Shown here piece after piece: positions 34,340-41,413 of a stretch of DNA of 41,413 bases (within the stretch, counting starts at the first letter, position 1; each line of letters starts with the position of its first letter). A program made the translations under genes and the position numbers. The notes beneath the pieces were generated by a model. It worked only from the letters and a program-made list of their open reading frames with translations, did not search any database and was not told the DNA's origin. This stretch comes from an uncultured Bacteroidota bacterium (lineage in GTDB: Bacteria > Bacteroidota > Bacteroidia > 2-12-FULL-35-15): assembly GCA_903847205.1 (NCBI GenBank), contig CAINDA010000033.1:1-41413 (forward strand). The letters run 5' to 3'.

Positions 34340-34343
34340 AGCC
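34334..34343. repeat. Stop-codon-spanning hairpin GGCT-AA-AGCC
   Basis: A 4-bp perfect stem contains the TAA stop of the transposase. It resembles the AGGGCT/AGCCCT stem upstream (33869-33882) and at 39707-39720, so it is probably part of the right flank of the REP unit. Confidence 0.5.
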
Positions 34344-34366
34344 GGAGGTATTGATGCATTTCATTT

Positions 34367-34386
34367 CTCCGCCTTAAAAGGCAGAG
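34367..34386. repeat. Right REP-like palindrome of the transposase locus
   Basis: CTCCGCCTT-AA-AAGGCAGAG has a 9-bp stem with one mismatch. Its reverse complement matches the left palindrome, including the TT loop, over about 24 bases, so the transposase is bracketed by inverted copies. Confidence 0.78.
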
Positions 34387-34453
34387 TTATTATTACGGCA
34401 CATCAATTTTATTTTATCCCATAAGTATAGTATAAATTATTTCATCCCTTGTT

Positions 34454-36616
34454 ATGTTTAAAAAAATTATCTCCGCAGTTTTAATCCTCAATTTTTCTTT
34501 TTTAATTTCTGTAAAAGCCGATGAGGGTATGTGGCTTCCACTGCTGCTAAAGCAGCTGAATGAATCTGATATGCAGAAAAACGGATTAAAATTAACGGCT
34601 GAAGATATTTACAGTATCAATAAATCAAGTTTAAAAGATGCTATTGTTCAGTTTGGCGGCGGCTGTACTGCAGAAATAATTTCTGACAAAGGATTAATGT
34701 TAACCAACCATCACTGCGGTTACGGGATGATACAAGCGCACAGCACCGTGCAGAATGATTTGCTGACGAATGGTTTTTGGGCAATGAAACAATCAGATGA
34801 ATTGCAGAACCCAGGACTCACTGCAACTTTAATTGTGCGTATGGAGGATGTTACATCCAAAGTATTAGCAGGCATTTCAGATACATTGAATGATGCAGTG
34901 CGCGAGAAAAAAATAAACGAAGCAATTAACCTGATTCAAAAAGAAGCTGTGAAAGGCACGCATTACGGGGCATCTATCCGTCCGTTTTATTACGGCGCAG
35001 AATATTATATGTTTGTAACCGAAACATTCCGCGATATACGTTTAGTGGGCGCTCCGCCATCATCAATAGGCAAGTTCGGCGGTGATACTGATAATTGGAT
35101 GTGGCCGCGCCATACCGGCGATTTCTCTATGTTCCGCATATATGCTGATAAAGATAATAATCCCGCAGATTATTCTTCTGACAATGTTCCTTACAAACCG
35201 AAATTTCATTTATCCATTTCCATGAAGGATGTTGAAAAAGGCGATTTTACTATGGTGTACGGCTTTCCGGGACGCACTAACGAATATTTATCTTCGTATG
35301 CCGTGGATATGATTATGAATGAATCGGATCCTTCAAAGGTTAAAATCAGGGAAACACGCCTTGCAATAATGGATGCAGAAATGAAGACAAGCGATAAAGT
35401 GCGTATTCAATATTCGGCTAAATATGCTGGTTTGGCCAATGCATATAAAAAATGGATAGGCGAAGTAAATGGTTTAAAAAAGCTGAAAGCACTTAGCAAG
35501 AAAAAGGAATTTGAACAAAACTTTTTATTGAAAGTTAATACCGATGATAATGCGAAAGGCAAATACGGCAGTCTGTTCGGAAGTTTAGAGAAATCGTATG
35601 CACAATACCGTGTTCTGAATAAAGAGCGTGATTATTTTTATGAAGCTGTTTTAGGTGTTGAAGCGGTAAGCAATGCTTACACATTTATCAATGTAATTGA
35701 TTCATTAAAAAGCGGTAAAAAACAAGCTGACCTGGAAAAAGATATTGCTAAGCTGAAAGGCCGTGTTGCCGGATTTTTCAAGGACTATAATGTGAAGATT
35801 GATGAAAGAGTGTGCGGGGCGTTGCTGCAGATTTATTTTAACGATATTGATAAAAGCCGGCAGGCTGCTATTTTCAGTGAGATAGACAAAAAATATAAAG
35901 GCGACTTCGCAAAATATGCTTCTGACATTTTTGAACAGTCAATATTTGTTTCGGAAAGCAAGTGCAATGATGCATTGGCGGCCATCGGCAAAAATTACAA
36001 GAAGATTCAGAAAGACCCTGTTTATATACTGATGCGGAGCTGCTATGATAAATTTGCAAAAGATGTTAGTCCTCAGTTTTTTAAACTGGATGCTGAAATA
36101 GCAGGGTTGAACCGCACCTATATGAAAGGGATGCGTGAACTGCTTCCGGAAAAAAAATATTATCCTGATGCAAACAGCACCCTGCGTTTAGCTTACGGCA
36201 AAGTAGAAGGCTACATCCCGCATGACGCTGTGTATTACGATTATTACACAACTCTTGACGGCTTGATGGAAAAAGAAAATCCTTTAGTGGAAGAGTTTAA
36301 TGTATCGCCGAAATTAAAAGAGCTGTATCTGAAAAAAGATTACGGACAGTATGCCGATAAAAATCATGAAGTACATATTGCCTTCTGCGCAAGCAATCAT
36401 ACAACTGGCGGTAACTCCGGCAGTCCGGTTTTAAATGGTGAAGGGCAGTTAATAGGCACCAACTTCGACCGCAACTGGGAAGGCACCATGAGTGATATTA
36501 TGTTTGACCCTGATCAAATCCGGAATATTGTTTTGGATATACATTACACCCTTTTTGTGATTGATAAATATGCAGGTGCTGGGTATCTGCTGAATGAAAT
36601 GACATTGGTGAAATAA
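34454..36616 (+). CDS. S46 dipeptidyl peptidase, DPP11-type (Asp/Glu-specific)
   Basis: This 720-residue periplasmic serine exopeptidase releases dipeptides from peptide N termini. The signal peptide is MFKKIISAVLILNFSFLISVKA, and the mature N terminus DEGMWLPLLL is typical of S46 enzymes. Catalytic residues by motif are His86 (or 87) in TNHHCGYG, Asp223 in RHTGDFSMF and Ser655 in TGGNSGSPVLN. Eighteen residues after the Ser is Arg673 in TNFDRNWEG. In Porphyromonas DPP11 an Arg at this position sets preference for Asp/Glu at P1, whereas DPP7 has Gly there. Total length and Ser/Arg numbering coincide with DPP11 as I remember it. The enzyme probably feeds asaccharolytic peptide use. No operon partner is evident; a repeat-rich 261-bp gap separates it from cinA. 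Confidence 0.93.
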   Translation: MFKKIISAVLILNFSFLISVKADEGMWLPLLLKQLNESDMQKNGLKLTAEDIYSINKSSLKDAIVQFGGGCTAEIISDKGLMLTNHHCGYGMIQAHSTVQNDLLTNGFWAMKQSDELQNPGLTATLIVRMEDVTSKVLAGISDTLNDAVREKKINEAINLIQKEAVKGTHYGASIRPFYYGAEYYMFVTETFRDIRLVGAPPSSIGKFGGDTDNWMWPRHTGDFSMFRIYADKDNNPADYSSDNVPYKPKFHLSISMKDVEKGDFTMVYGFPGRTNEYLSSYAVDMIMNESDPSKVKIRETRLAIMDAEMKTSDKVRIQYSAKYAGLANAYKKWIGEVNGLKKLKALSKKKEFEQNFLLKVNTDDNAKGKYGSLFGSLEKSYAQYRVLNKERDYFYEAVLGVEAVSNAYTFINVIDSLKSGKKQADLEKDIAKLKGRVAGFFKDYNVKIDERVCGALLQIYFNDIDKSRQAAIFSEIDKKYKGDFAKYASDIFEQSIFVSESKCNDALAAIGKNYKKIQKDPVYILMRSCYDKFAKDVSPQFFKLDAEIAGLNRTYMKGMRELLPEKKYYPDANSTLRLAYGKVEGYIPHDAVYYDYYTTLDGLMEKENPLVEEFNVSPKLKELYLKKDYGQYADKNHEVHIAFCASNHTTGGNSGSPVLNGEGQLIGTNFDRNWEGTMSDIMFDPDQIRNIVLDIHYTLFVIDKYAGAGYLLNEMTLVK

Positions 36617-36662
36617 TAAATATTATAAATGTGCTAATCTGGTATTGATGTGCCGTGTATTA

Positions 36663-36838
36663 TGGGAACACGGATTCAGCGGATTTTTAAGATTAAAAAT
36701 GATTTTTATAACATAAGGAGTTTATATGATTCGCTTTTGGCAGATATGATTAAATTCCATGTTTATGTAAAATCATAAAAATTCATAAAGCGCTTCAATC
36801 ATTTTTTTCTTAAGGATCTTAATAAATCCGCGTTCCCA
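36663..36838. repeat. 176-bp MITE-like element with 14-bp terminal inverted repeats
   Basis: The ends TGGGAACACGGATT (36663-36676) and AATCCGCGTTCCCA (36825-36838) are inverted repeats matching at 13 of 14 positions. The interior is AT-rich, contains further complementary A/T tracts, and has no ORF. It fills most of the gap between the S46 peptidase and cinA. No transposase with matching ends is in the window. Confidence 0.7.
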
Positions 36839-36877
36839 TTATACCCAGTACTGTAATTTTAATATATAAAGTCTAAT

Positions 36878-38134
36878 ATGCTTGCAGAAATAATTACCAT
36901 AGGAGACGAAATTTTAATAGGCCAGATAGTTGATACCAATTCTGCTTTTATGGCTTCGGTGCTGAATTTAAACGGCATATCAGTAAAACAGATTTCGTCG
37001 GTTTCGGATAACCGCGAACATATTTTAAAAGCCCTTGATGAAGCCAAAGAACGTGCTGATATTATTTTAATTACCGGCGGATTAGGCCCTACCAAAGACG
37101 ATATCACAAAAAAAACATTGTGTGATTACTTTAATACAATCCTGCGCTTTGATGAAGAAGCTTATCAGGATGTTGTAAATGTATTTGCTGCTTACGGCAA
37201 AGAAGTAACTCCCCTAAACCGACTTCAGGCTGAAGTACCCGCAATATGTACTGTTATCAGCAATAAAAACGGTACAGCGCCGGGAATGTGGTTTGATATA
37301 AACGGAAAAATTTTTGTTTCGATGCCCGGTGTGCCTTTTGAAATGAAGGCAATGATGGAGAACCAGGTTATTCCGAAATTGAAAAAACGTTTTAAGCTCC
37401 CTGTCATTGTTCATAAAACAGTATTGACACAAGGCATCGGGGAATCGAATTTATCGGAATTGATTTCTGATTGGGAAGACAGCCTTGCTGCTGTAAATAT
37501 TAAACTGGCTTATCTGCCGGCACCGGGAATGGTGCGTCTGCGCTTGAGTACAACAGGTGATGATCAGAAAAAATTATTGGCGGCTGTTGATGCTAAAATT
37601 GAAATACTTAAAACAATTATTCCTGGAGCGATATACGGTTATGAAACTTTCGGGCAGGAAAACGAAACGCTGGAGCAGATTGTCGGCAGACTGCTGCGAG
37701 CAAAAAAGAAAACACTTTCAACTGCCGAGAGCTGTACAGGCGGTTATATTGCGCATCTGATTACTAAGGTTGCAGGCAGCTCTGATTATTATACCGGCTC
37801 TGTTATTTCGTATTCGTATGAGATAAAAGAAACTGAATTAGGTGTTTCTAAAGATGTACTTGAAACACAGGGAGCCGTGAGCCAGCCTGTTGTTGAACTA
37901 ATGGCAGCTGCTATCCGCAAAAAATATAAAACTGATTATTCTATTTCTGCATCCGGCATTGCAGGCCCGGGTGGCGGGACTCTTGATAAGCCTGTGGGTA
38001 CTGTATGGATTGCTGTTGCTGCTCCTGATAAAGTAATTTCTAAAAGATTTCAGTTCGGTACCAACCGCGAACGCAACATTCAAAAGACTGCAAATGAAGC
38101 GCTGAATATGCTGAGGAATGAGCTGGAGGGTTAG
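36878..38134 (+). CDS. cinA: CinA: nicotinamide-nucleotide amidohydrolase / damage-inducible protein
   Basis: This 418-residue two-domain cytoplasmic protein is involved in pyridine nucleotide repair and recycling. The N-terminal MoaB/MogA-like domain (about 1-170) carries EIITIGDEILIGQIVDTN and ILITGGLGPTKDD and is the ADP-ribose-pyrophosphatase-type half in some CinA proteins. The C-terminal CinA domain (about 260-418) has the deamidase signature TAESCTGG with nucleophile Ser285, VAGSSDYYTGSVISYSYEIKE and SGIAGPGGGT, and converts NMN to nicotinic acid mononucleotide. Both domains are complete. It is preceded by a MITE-like element and appears to be monocistronic. Confidence 0.95.
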   Translation: MLAEIITIGDEILIGQIVDTNSAFMASVLNLNGISVKQISSVSDNREHILKALDEAKERADIILITGGLGPTKDDITKKTLCDYFNTILRFDEEAYQDVVNVFAAYGKEVTPLNRLQAEVPAICTVISNKNGTAPGMWFDINGKIFVSMPGVPFEMKAMMENQVIPKLKKRFKLPVIVHKTVLTQGIGESNLSELISDWEDSLAAVNIKLAYLPAPGMVRLRLSTTGDDQKKLLAAVDAKIEILKTIIPGAIYGYETFGQENETLEQIVGRLLRAKKKTLSTAESCTGGYIAHLITKVAGSSDYYTGSVISYSYEIKETELGVSKDVLETQGAVSQPVVELMAAAIRKKYKTDYSISASGIAGPGGGTLDKPVGTVWIAVAAPDKVISKRFQFGTNRERNIQKTANEALNMLRNELEG

Positions 38135-38136
38135 GT

Positions 38137-38184
38137 TTTAAGTTTAAAGTTCAAAGTTTAAAGTTGGAAGTTGGAAAGTTTAAA
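38137..38184. repeat. 7-bp AAGTTNN satellite downstream of cinA
   Basis: AAGTTTA, AAGTTCA, AAGTTTA, AAGTTGG and AAGTTGG run at 7-bp spacing from 38140, beginning three bases after the cinA stop. This is the complement of the AACTTTN type at 14438-14462. Confidence 0.6.
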
Positions 38185-38302
38185 TGTTGATGTTCGCATT
38201 TACTAAATTGAACATATGCCTTGAATCTACAGGCGAAATAACATTGGCATGACTAATCATTAACACCGCCAAGGGCATAAAATTCTTTGTAAACTATTTA
38301 AT

Positions 38303-38674
38303 CTAAAATAAAAAAAGGCGGAGAATAATATACAGCGTTGCCGGAAGAGCTTGAATAAGTGCCGACAGCCTTAGTTGCGGCGCCGAAAAAAACAGTACTG
38401 CACCTGCTGCAAAAACAGAACAAACTGCGTAATCAACAAGTGTTCTGCCTGAATCTTCCTTATTAAAATACATTAAAATAAAACCGGTTACTATTGCTGC
38501 AGCTAAAAATAAATTATAAAATCCCTGGTTGAATGCCCATGAACGGATTGTTTCTACTTCTTCGGGTTTTACCCGGAATGTTTTATTAACGGCAGGTTTT
38601 CCCCATGACAAAGATTCTAAAATAAAAACGTAGATATGTATTGATGCTATAAAAGCTGCTATTATATTTATCAT
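38303..38674 (-). CDS. DUF1304 family membrane protein
   Basis: This 123-residue inner-membrane protein has four predicted spans: IIAAFIASIHIYVFILESLSW, FNQGFYNLFLAAAIVTGFILMYF, YAVCSVFAAGAVLFFSA and IQALPATLYIILRLFLF. The motif ESLSWGKPAVNKTF followed by NQGFYNLFLA is diagnostic of DUF1304, a small family of unknown function often next to stress or transport genes. It is complete at both ends. It is convergent with cinA and, in the same direction, 362 bp downstream of the rubrerythrin start-to-stop interval, so it is probably transcribed independently. Confidence 0.88.
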   Translation of the reverse strand: MINIIAAFIASIHIYVFILESLSWGKPAVNKTFRVKPEEVETIRSWAFNQGFYNLFLAAAIVTGFILMYFNKEDSGRTLVDYAVCSVFAAGAVLFFSAPQLRLSALIQALPATLYIILRLFLF

Positions 38675-38851
38675 GAATTTTATTATTTAATTTTTCTTCA
38701 ATACCCTCGATATGCAAATGTCATTAAAATATGGGAATTTAGCTTATATATTTTTCATACATATTCATTCAATGAAAACTCAATTGCAGAACCAGCACTT
38801 CAATAAAGCTAATTTAAAGAAAAAATTTCAGGAAGGGAGTAATGGGGAATT

Positions 38852-38879
38852 AGTTTAAAGTTGGAAAGTTTAAAGTTCT
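38852..38879. repeat. Short 7-bp AAGTTNN satellite
   Basis: AGTTTAAAGTTGGAAAGTTT followed by AAAGTTC has the same composition and near 7-bp phase as the copies at 38137-38184 and 40067-40124. Confidence 0.5.
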
Positions 38880-38940
38880 AATAATTAATTTGAATCAGGC
38901 GTATAAGGAATACTGTTAATTCTATTCCCCGAGCATATAC

Positions 38941-38992
38941 TTCGACAGGCTCAGTATGACTGAATGCCCGAGGTCAGTCTGAACTTGCCGAA
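38941..38992. repeat. Dispersed TTCGACAGGCTCA inverted repeat, copy 2
   Basis: The left arm TTCGACAGGCTCAGTATGAC (38941-38960) pairs with 38973-38992 at 15 of 20 positions. Both arms are clear relatives of the arms at 17965-18013 (GTCAGTCTGA core shared), so they form one dispersed family. Confidence 0.68.
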
Positions 38993-39036
38993 GACATAGG
39001 GGACAGTACATACATGTTATTATTTAGCTGCCTAAT

Positions 39037-39612
39037 TCAATAATTAATTTCCTGAATTTCAAAAAAGGCCTGAGGGTGCAAACATACAGGACAAGTACCC
39101 GGTGCGCTTTTTGCCTCATGGAGATGGCCGCAATTTCGGCATTTCCAAACTATAACGCCGCTGCGTATAAACACTTTTCCTTGCTGCAGATTTTGGTAAA
39201 GTTTTTCATAACGTTCGGCATGTGATTTTTCGATTTTTGTTATCAGTTTAAAAGCATTGGCAGCTTCCCTGTAGCCTTCTTCTTCGGCTATGCGTGCAAA
39301 TTCGGGATACAGATGTGTGTACTCTTCAATTTCACCTTCTGATGCAGCTTTTAGGTTTTCTTCTGTGGTACCAATTTTTCCGCAGGGGTATTGGGCTGTA
39401 ATTGCTGCTTCTCTGCCTTCTAAAAGTTTGAAAAATATTTTCGCATGTGCTTTTTCATTGTGCGCGGTTTCGGCAAATATTGCTGCGATTTGTTCTAACC
39501 CATCTTTTACTGCTTGCTTTGCAAAAAAATCATAACGTGTACGAGCCTGACATTCTCCTGCAAAGGCTTTTAGTAAATTGATTTCTGTTTTTGATCCGTT
39601 TAATGATTTCAT
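39037..39612 (-). CDS. Rubrerythrin
   Basis: This 191-residue cytoplasmic non-haem iron protein uses electrons from NAD(P)H-linked carriers to reduce hydrogen peroxide in anaerobes and microaerophiles. The N-terminal ferritin-like four-helix domain (about 1-145) shows the di-iron ligand pattern: AFAGECQARTRYDFFA, ETAHNEKAHAKIFF (ExxH), EEEGYREAANAFKLI and EKSHAERYEKL. The C-terminal rubredoxin-like [Fe(SCys)4] domain has Cys158, Cys161, Cys174 and Cys177 in WKCRNCGHLH and GTCPVC. Domain order and length are those of classical rubrerythrin. It implies exposure to low-oxygen or oxidative conditions. No PerR/OxyR-type site was recognised upstream. Confidence 0.96.
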   Translation of the reverse strand: MKSLNGSKTEINLLKAFAGECQARTRYDFFAKQAVKDGLEQIAAIFAETAHNEKAHAKIFFKLLEGREAAITAQYPCGKIGTTEENLKAASEGEIEEYTHLYPEFARIAEEEGYREAANAFKLITKIEKSHAERYEKLYQNLQQGKVFIRSGVIVWKCRNCGHLHEAKSAPGTCPVCLHPQAFFEIQEINY

Positions 39613-39683
39613 TTTATGTTTTTATTTTATGGTGAACGGCATGTTTTATTGATATGCGCCGGTTTTAGTATATTATTTCGCTG

Positions 39684-39812
39684 CTAACCGGCTAAAAAAA
39701 TCATTCAGGGCTAAAGCCCTTTGCAATTTGGTGTTTCAAAAACCAGCCTTAAGGCCGGGGTTAAAAATGCGATACTCTATATTTATCGGCTTTAGCCGCA
39801 TTAATCGGTTAG
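39684..39812. repeat. Orphan multi-hairpin REP-like element
   Basis: The element is bounded by CTAACCG (39684-39690) and its inverse CGGTTAG (39806-39812). It contains three stems: AGGGCT-AA-AGCCCT (39707-39720), an imperfect stem centred on GCCTT/AAGGC (39746-39755, flanked by AACC and GGGGTT), and CGGCT-TT-AGCCG (39787-39798). The first stem matches the hairpin upstream of the transposase at 33869-33882. It has no coding capacity. Confidence 0.68.
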
Positions 39813-40066
39813 TTGTGATATTATAGGTTATGCAGCTTCGGTAAAATTTGTATGGTTACATATTTTGTTTCGATTTAAGATTCGGCAGCCGTGAAAACAT
39901 TCGATTCCCTTTTGATTGCTGCTGTTGCTGCACTCATTAATACTGCGTTTAAACTACCTTATAAATGAATTTTTATAAGTACACAAAGGTGAGAGATTTT
40001 ACTTCGGTATGTGTTACACAATTTTGGGAAGTAGTTGCATGATTCATACATCCGAAAGGGGAGGGC

Positions 40067-40228
40067 GTTTAAAGTTTGAAACAAAATTTGTTTAAAGTTA
40101 AAAAGTTGGAAAGTTTGAAAGTTCTGTGTTTTTATGCTCCTAACATTGAAGCTTCCAACTTTCCAACTTTCCAACTTTCAAACTTTGAACTTTCAAACGT
40201 TGAACTTTCAAACTATAAAAACTTTAAA
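40067..40228. repeat. Inverted pair of 7-bp satellites
   Basis: AAGTTNN-type DNA (40067-40124) is followed, after a 25-bp gap, by AACTTTN-type DNA (40150-40228). The two halves can pair in several registers to make a long hairpin. It lies immediately 3' of the 318-residue protein gene and could act as a transcription barrier. Confidence 0.58.
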
Positions 40229-40233
40229 CTCCC

Positions 40234-41190
40234 TTAAACATGGTGCAATTCAACATTTAGATTTGTTGTTTTACCGCTGATAACATTTACTGAAATAATT
40301 TTTGTAAGCACACCTTCTCCGCTGAATACAGCATTATAAGTACCTGCTTTAATACTCTTCAGGCTTACAACGCCGCTGATTGTGCTTACAGCGCTTTTAT
40401 CCAATTCTGTTATATACATTTTAATTCCGGCAATAGGGGAGACTGTTTCAGCACCTGGGGCAAGGGCTGTAATATTTGCGGCAATGCCGGTAAAATGAGT
40501 ACCGGTAACTGTAACATGCATGGCTGCCGCAAAAAGTTCAACTAATCTTGATTTAGAATTGCTGAAATGACTGAATAAAATGTCATACATATTTTTTATT
40601 GCCTTATCAGCAGTGGCAATGTATAAAGGCAGTCTGTCAGTTGATACAGCTTTTATGGTTTGAATTGCGACTATCGGCTTTACTTGAATCTTTTGATATT
40701 CCTGAATAGCTTCTGCCATTTCAGTTATATTATCAGCAGAAATATTATTTAAAATACCGTCTGGATTAGTTAGAGCATCGTATCTGTTTTCTTTCATTGC
40801 ATGCAGCAATCCCTCGGCGTACTTAATTGCCTTCTGTTTGGGTGCTGCAAAAATATATGTATAAGAACGATCTAATACTGCTGAAAGAGTTATGTTTTCT
40901 TTACGTTCGGCTTTTATGCGGGCAATGGCTGCATATTTTATAATACATGAAGCCATTGCCGATTTTACTTCTAATGCCTGACTGCCCGTAACATTTGTGA
41001 AGCCTAACTGAATATCTAATGCCTCTGATATAGACTGATAGGCCTTATCGAAGATTGCTTTTTCCTGATCATAATCCGAAAGAACGTCGGGTGCGAAGAT
41101 GGGAAGGGTGCATAATACATCAGCATGATCGATATTATATTTTTTTATATGATCATAGGAATCAAATTTACCTCTTTGTCTGTTTTTCAT
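40234..41190 (-). CDS. Uncharacterised 318-residue protein with PEGA-like C-terminal domain
   Basis: This protein has no signal peptide or membrane span. Residues 1-230 are largely helical (YDQEKAIFDKAYQSISEALDI, EVKSAMASCIIKYAAIARIKAERKENI, DNITEMAEAIQEYQKIQVKPIVAIQTIK) and I recognise no named domain. Residues about 240-318 look like a small carboxypeptidase-regulatory or PEGA-like beta-sandwich: SPIAGIKMYITELDKSAVSTISGVVSLKSIKAGTYNAVFSGEGV, with a GxY turn and a final IISVNVISGKTTNLNVEL strand. The start MKNRQRGKFDSYDHIKKY is the first Met; TTTTTC precedes the gene without an evident ribosome site, usual in this phylum. Its 5' side carries an exact six-copy 21-bp repeat array, the most striking feature around it. 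Function is unknown. Confidence 0.68.
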   Translation of the reverse strand: MKNRQRGKFDSYDHIKKYNIDHADVLCTLPIFAPDVLSDYDQEKAIFDKAYQSISEALDIQLGFTNVTGSQALEVKSAMASCIIKYAAIARIKAERKENITLSAVLDRSYTYIFAAPKQKAIKYAEGLLHAMKENRYDALTNPDGILNNISADNITEMAEAIQEYQKIQVKPIVAIQTIKAVSTDRLPLYIATADKAIKNMYDILFSHFSNSKSRLVELFAAAMHVTVTGTHFTGIAANITALAPGAETVSPIAGIKMYITELDKSAVSTISGVVSLKSIKAGTYNAVFSGEGVLTKIISVNVISGKTTNLNVELHHV

Positions 41191-41236
41191 GGCTCTTTTG
41201 TATTTAATGATTCATCTATTTGATGATTTTACGATG

Positions 41237-41362
41237 CTTATATATAAATGTTTAATATTTACGGTAAAATTTATATCACTTACATTTAAATATTCGATAC
41301 CTACATTGAAATTTTTAATACTTACATTAAAAATTGTAATACTTACTAAGTAAATTACAATA
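41237..41362. repeat. Six-unit 21-bp exact-period array upstream of the 318-residue protein gene
   Basis: Units start at 41237, 41258, 41279, 41300, 41321 and 41342, each exactly 21 bases with no spacer. Most begin CTTAC and end AATA or a close variant; the best conserved positions are CTTACATT at the start, AAA in the middle and ATA at the end. Sequence differs between units but the period never slips. Twenty-one bases is two helical turns, so every unit presents the same face of the helix. The array lies 47 bases before the ATG at 41190 and downstream of a candidate -7 box. Confidence 0.75.
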
Positions 41363-41370
41363 GTTGAATG

Positions 41371-41378
41371 CAAATGTA
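41371..41378 (-). promoter_or_regulatory. Candidate -7 box for the 318-residue protein gene
   Basis: On the minus strand this reads TACATTTG, a perfect TAnnTTTG. It lies just upstream of the 21-bp array, so the array would be in the transcribed leader (about 170 bases). No TTG at 19 bases is seen and the surroundings are AT-rich, so chance is possible. Confidence 0.35.
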
Positions 41379-41413
41379 TAATTATTATATTTTAAAATAT
41401 TATAATTACAATA

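Larger units (their letters stand above)
38675..39036. other. Intergenic region with satellite and inverted repeat
   Basis: This 362-bp gap between DUF1304 and rubrerythrin has no gene. It contains a 7-bp AAGTTNN satellite (38852-38879) and an inverted repeat (38941-38992), described separately. The remainder is AT-rich without visible structure. Confidence 0.55.
39613..40233. other. 621-bp intergenic repeat sink
   Basis: There is no believable gene here; a 71-codon minus-strand frame at 39959-40174 runs through satellite DNA and is rejected. The space holds an orphan REP-like element (39684-39812) and two oppositely oriented 7-bp satellites (40067-40124 and 40150-40228). Between them, 39813-40066 shows nothing recognisable. 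Confidence 0.6.

Noticed and set aside
34179-34424. 81-codon plus-strand frame over the end of the transposase
   Set aside because: It overlaps the transposase in another frame and the REP palindrome; it shows no protein features.
39959-40174. 71-codon minus-strand frame in the rubrerythrin upstream gap
   Set aside because: It runs through the 7-bp satellite, and its start peptide encodes the repeat itself.
41237-41362. Replication origin iterons
   Set aside because: There is no Rep or DnaA gene, no DnaA boxes and no plasmid functions; the neighbours are ordinary chromosomal genes.

Overview
The window looks like a stretch of low-GC Bacteroidota chromosome. Three secreted proteins end in type IX secretion sorting domains (one gliding-motility/CHU_C type B, two type A). 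Several families are typical of the phylum (S46 dipeptidyl peptidase, C10 protease with Spi propeptide, PKD/SBBP giant protein, YwqK/MORN protein, DUF3467), and at least one gene has a textbook Bacteroidota promoter (TTG-N19-TATCTTTG before the C10 protease). No rRNA, tRNA, CRISPR array, prophage or plasmid backbone is visible.

Layout. 1-372 is an intergenic repeat field. 373-8861 (minus) holds a saccharopine-dehydrogenase-like enzyme and a 2375-residue adhesin-like protein built from a seven-bladed SBBP propeller, an Ig-like region, 14 PKD domains and a type B sorting domain. 9080-10899 is a translationally coupled pair, a PAP2 phosphatase and an MJ1255-type glycosyltransferase. 10904-14395 has a YwbE protein, a secreted C10 cysteine protease and an overlapping lipoprotein gene. 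14473-14907 is a cytosine-deaminase-like enzyme of the fungal FCY1 type. 15247-18681 holds three uncharacterised proteins. Two of them are membrane proteins, and one carries seven copies of a short linear motif in a disordered, probably cytoplasmic arm. 18770-26587 (minus) has DUF3467 and a 2467-residue collagen-like Gly-X-Thr protein interrupted by a phage-tail-fibre-like module. 26682-33725 has an M2 (ACE-like) peptidase lipoprotein, a GT4 glycosyltransferase, a MORN-like protein, MnmA and a T9SS subtilase. 33827-34386 is a REP-associated tyrosine transposase between inverted palindromes. 34454-41190 has a DPP11-type S46 peptidase, CinA, a DUF1304 membrane protein, rubrerythrin and an unknown 318-residue protein whose upstream DNA carries six exact-period 21-bp repeats.

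How it fits together. Much of the window is devoted to the cell surface and outside: two giant repeat proteins and four peptidases of different clans (C10, S8, M2, S46), which together would suit an organism that attaches to surfaces and lives on protein and peptides. This is inference from families; the genes are not one operon. Housekeeping genes (mnmA, cinA, rubrerythrin) are interspersed. Intergenic spaces are rich in small dispersed elements: REP palindromes, a MITE-like 176-bp element, TTCGACAAGCTCA inverted repeats and 7-bp AACTTTN satellites. The most distinctive unexplained items are the 21-bp phased array, the seven-motif membrane protein with its neighbour, and the architecture of the two giant proteins.
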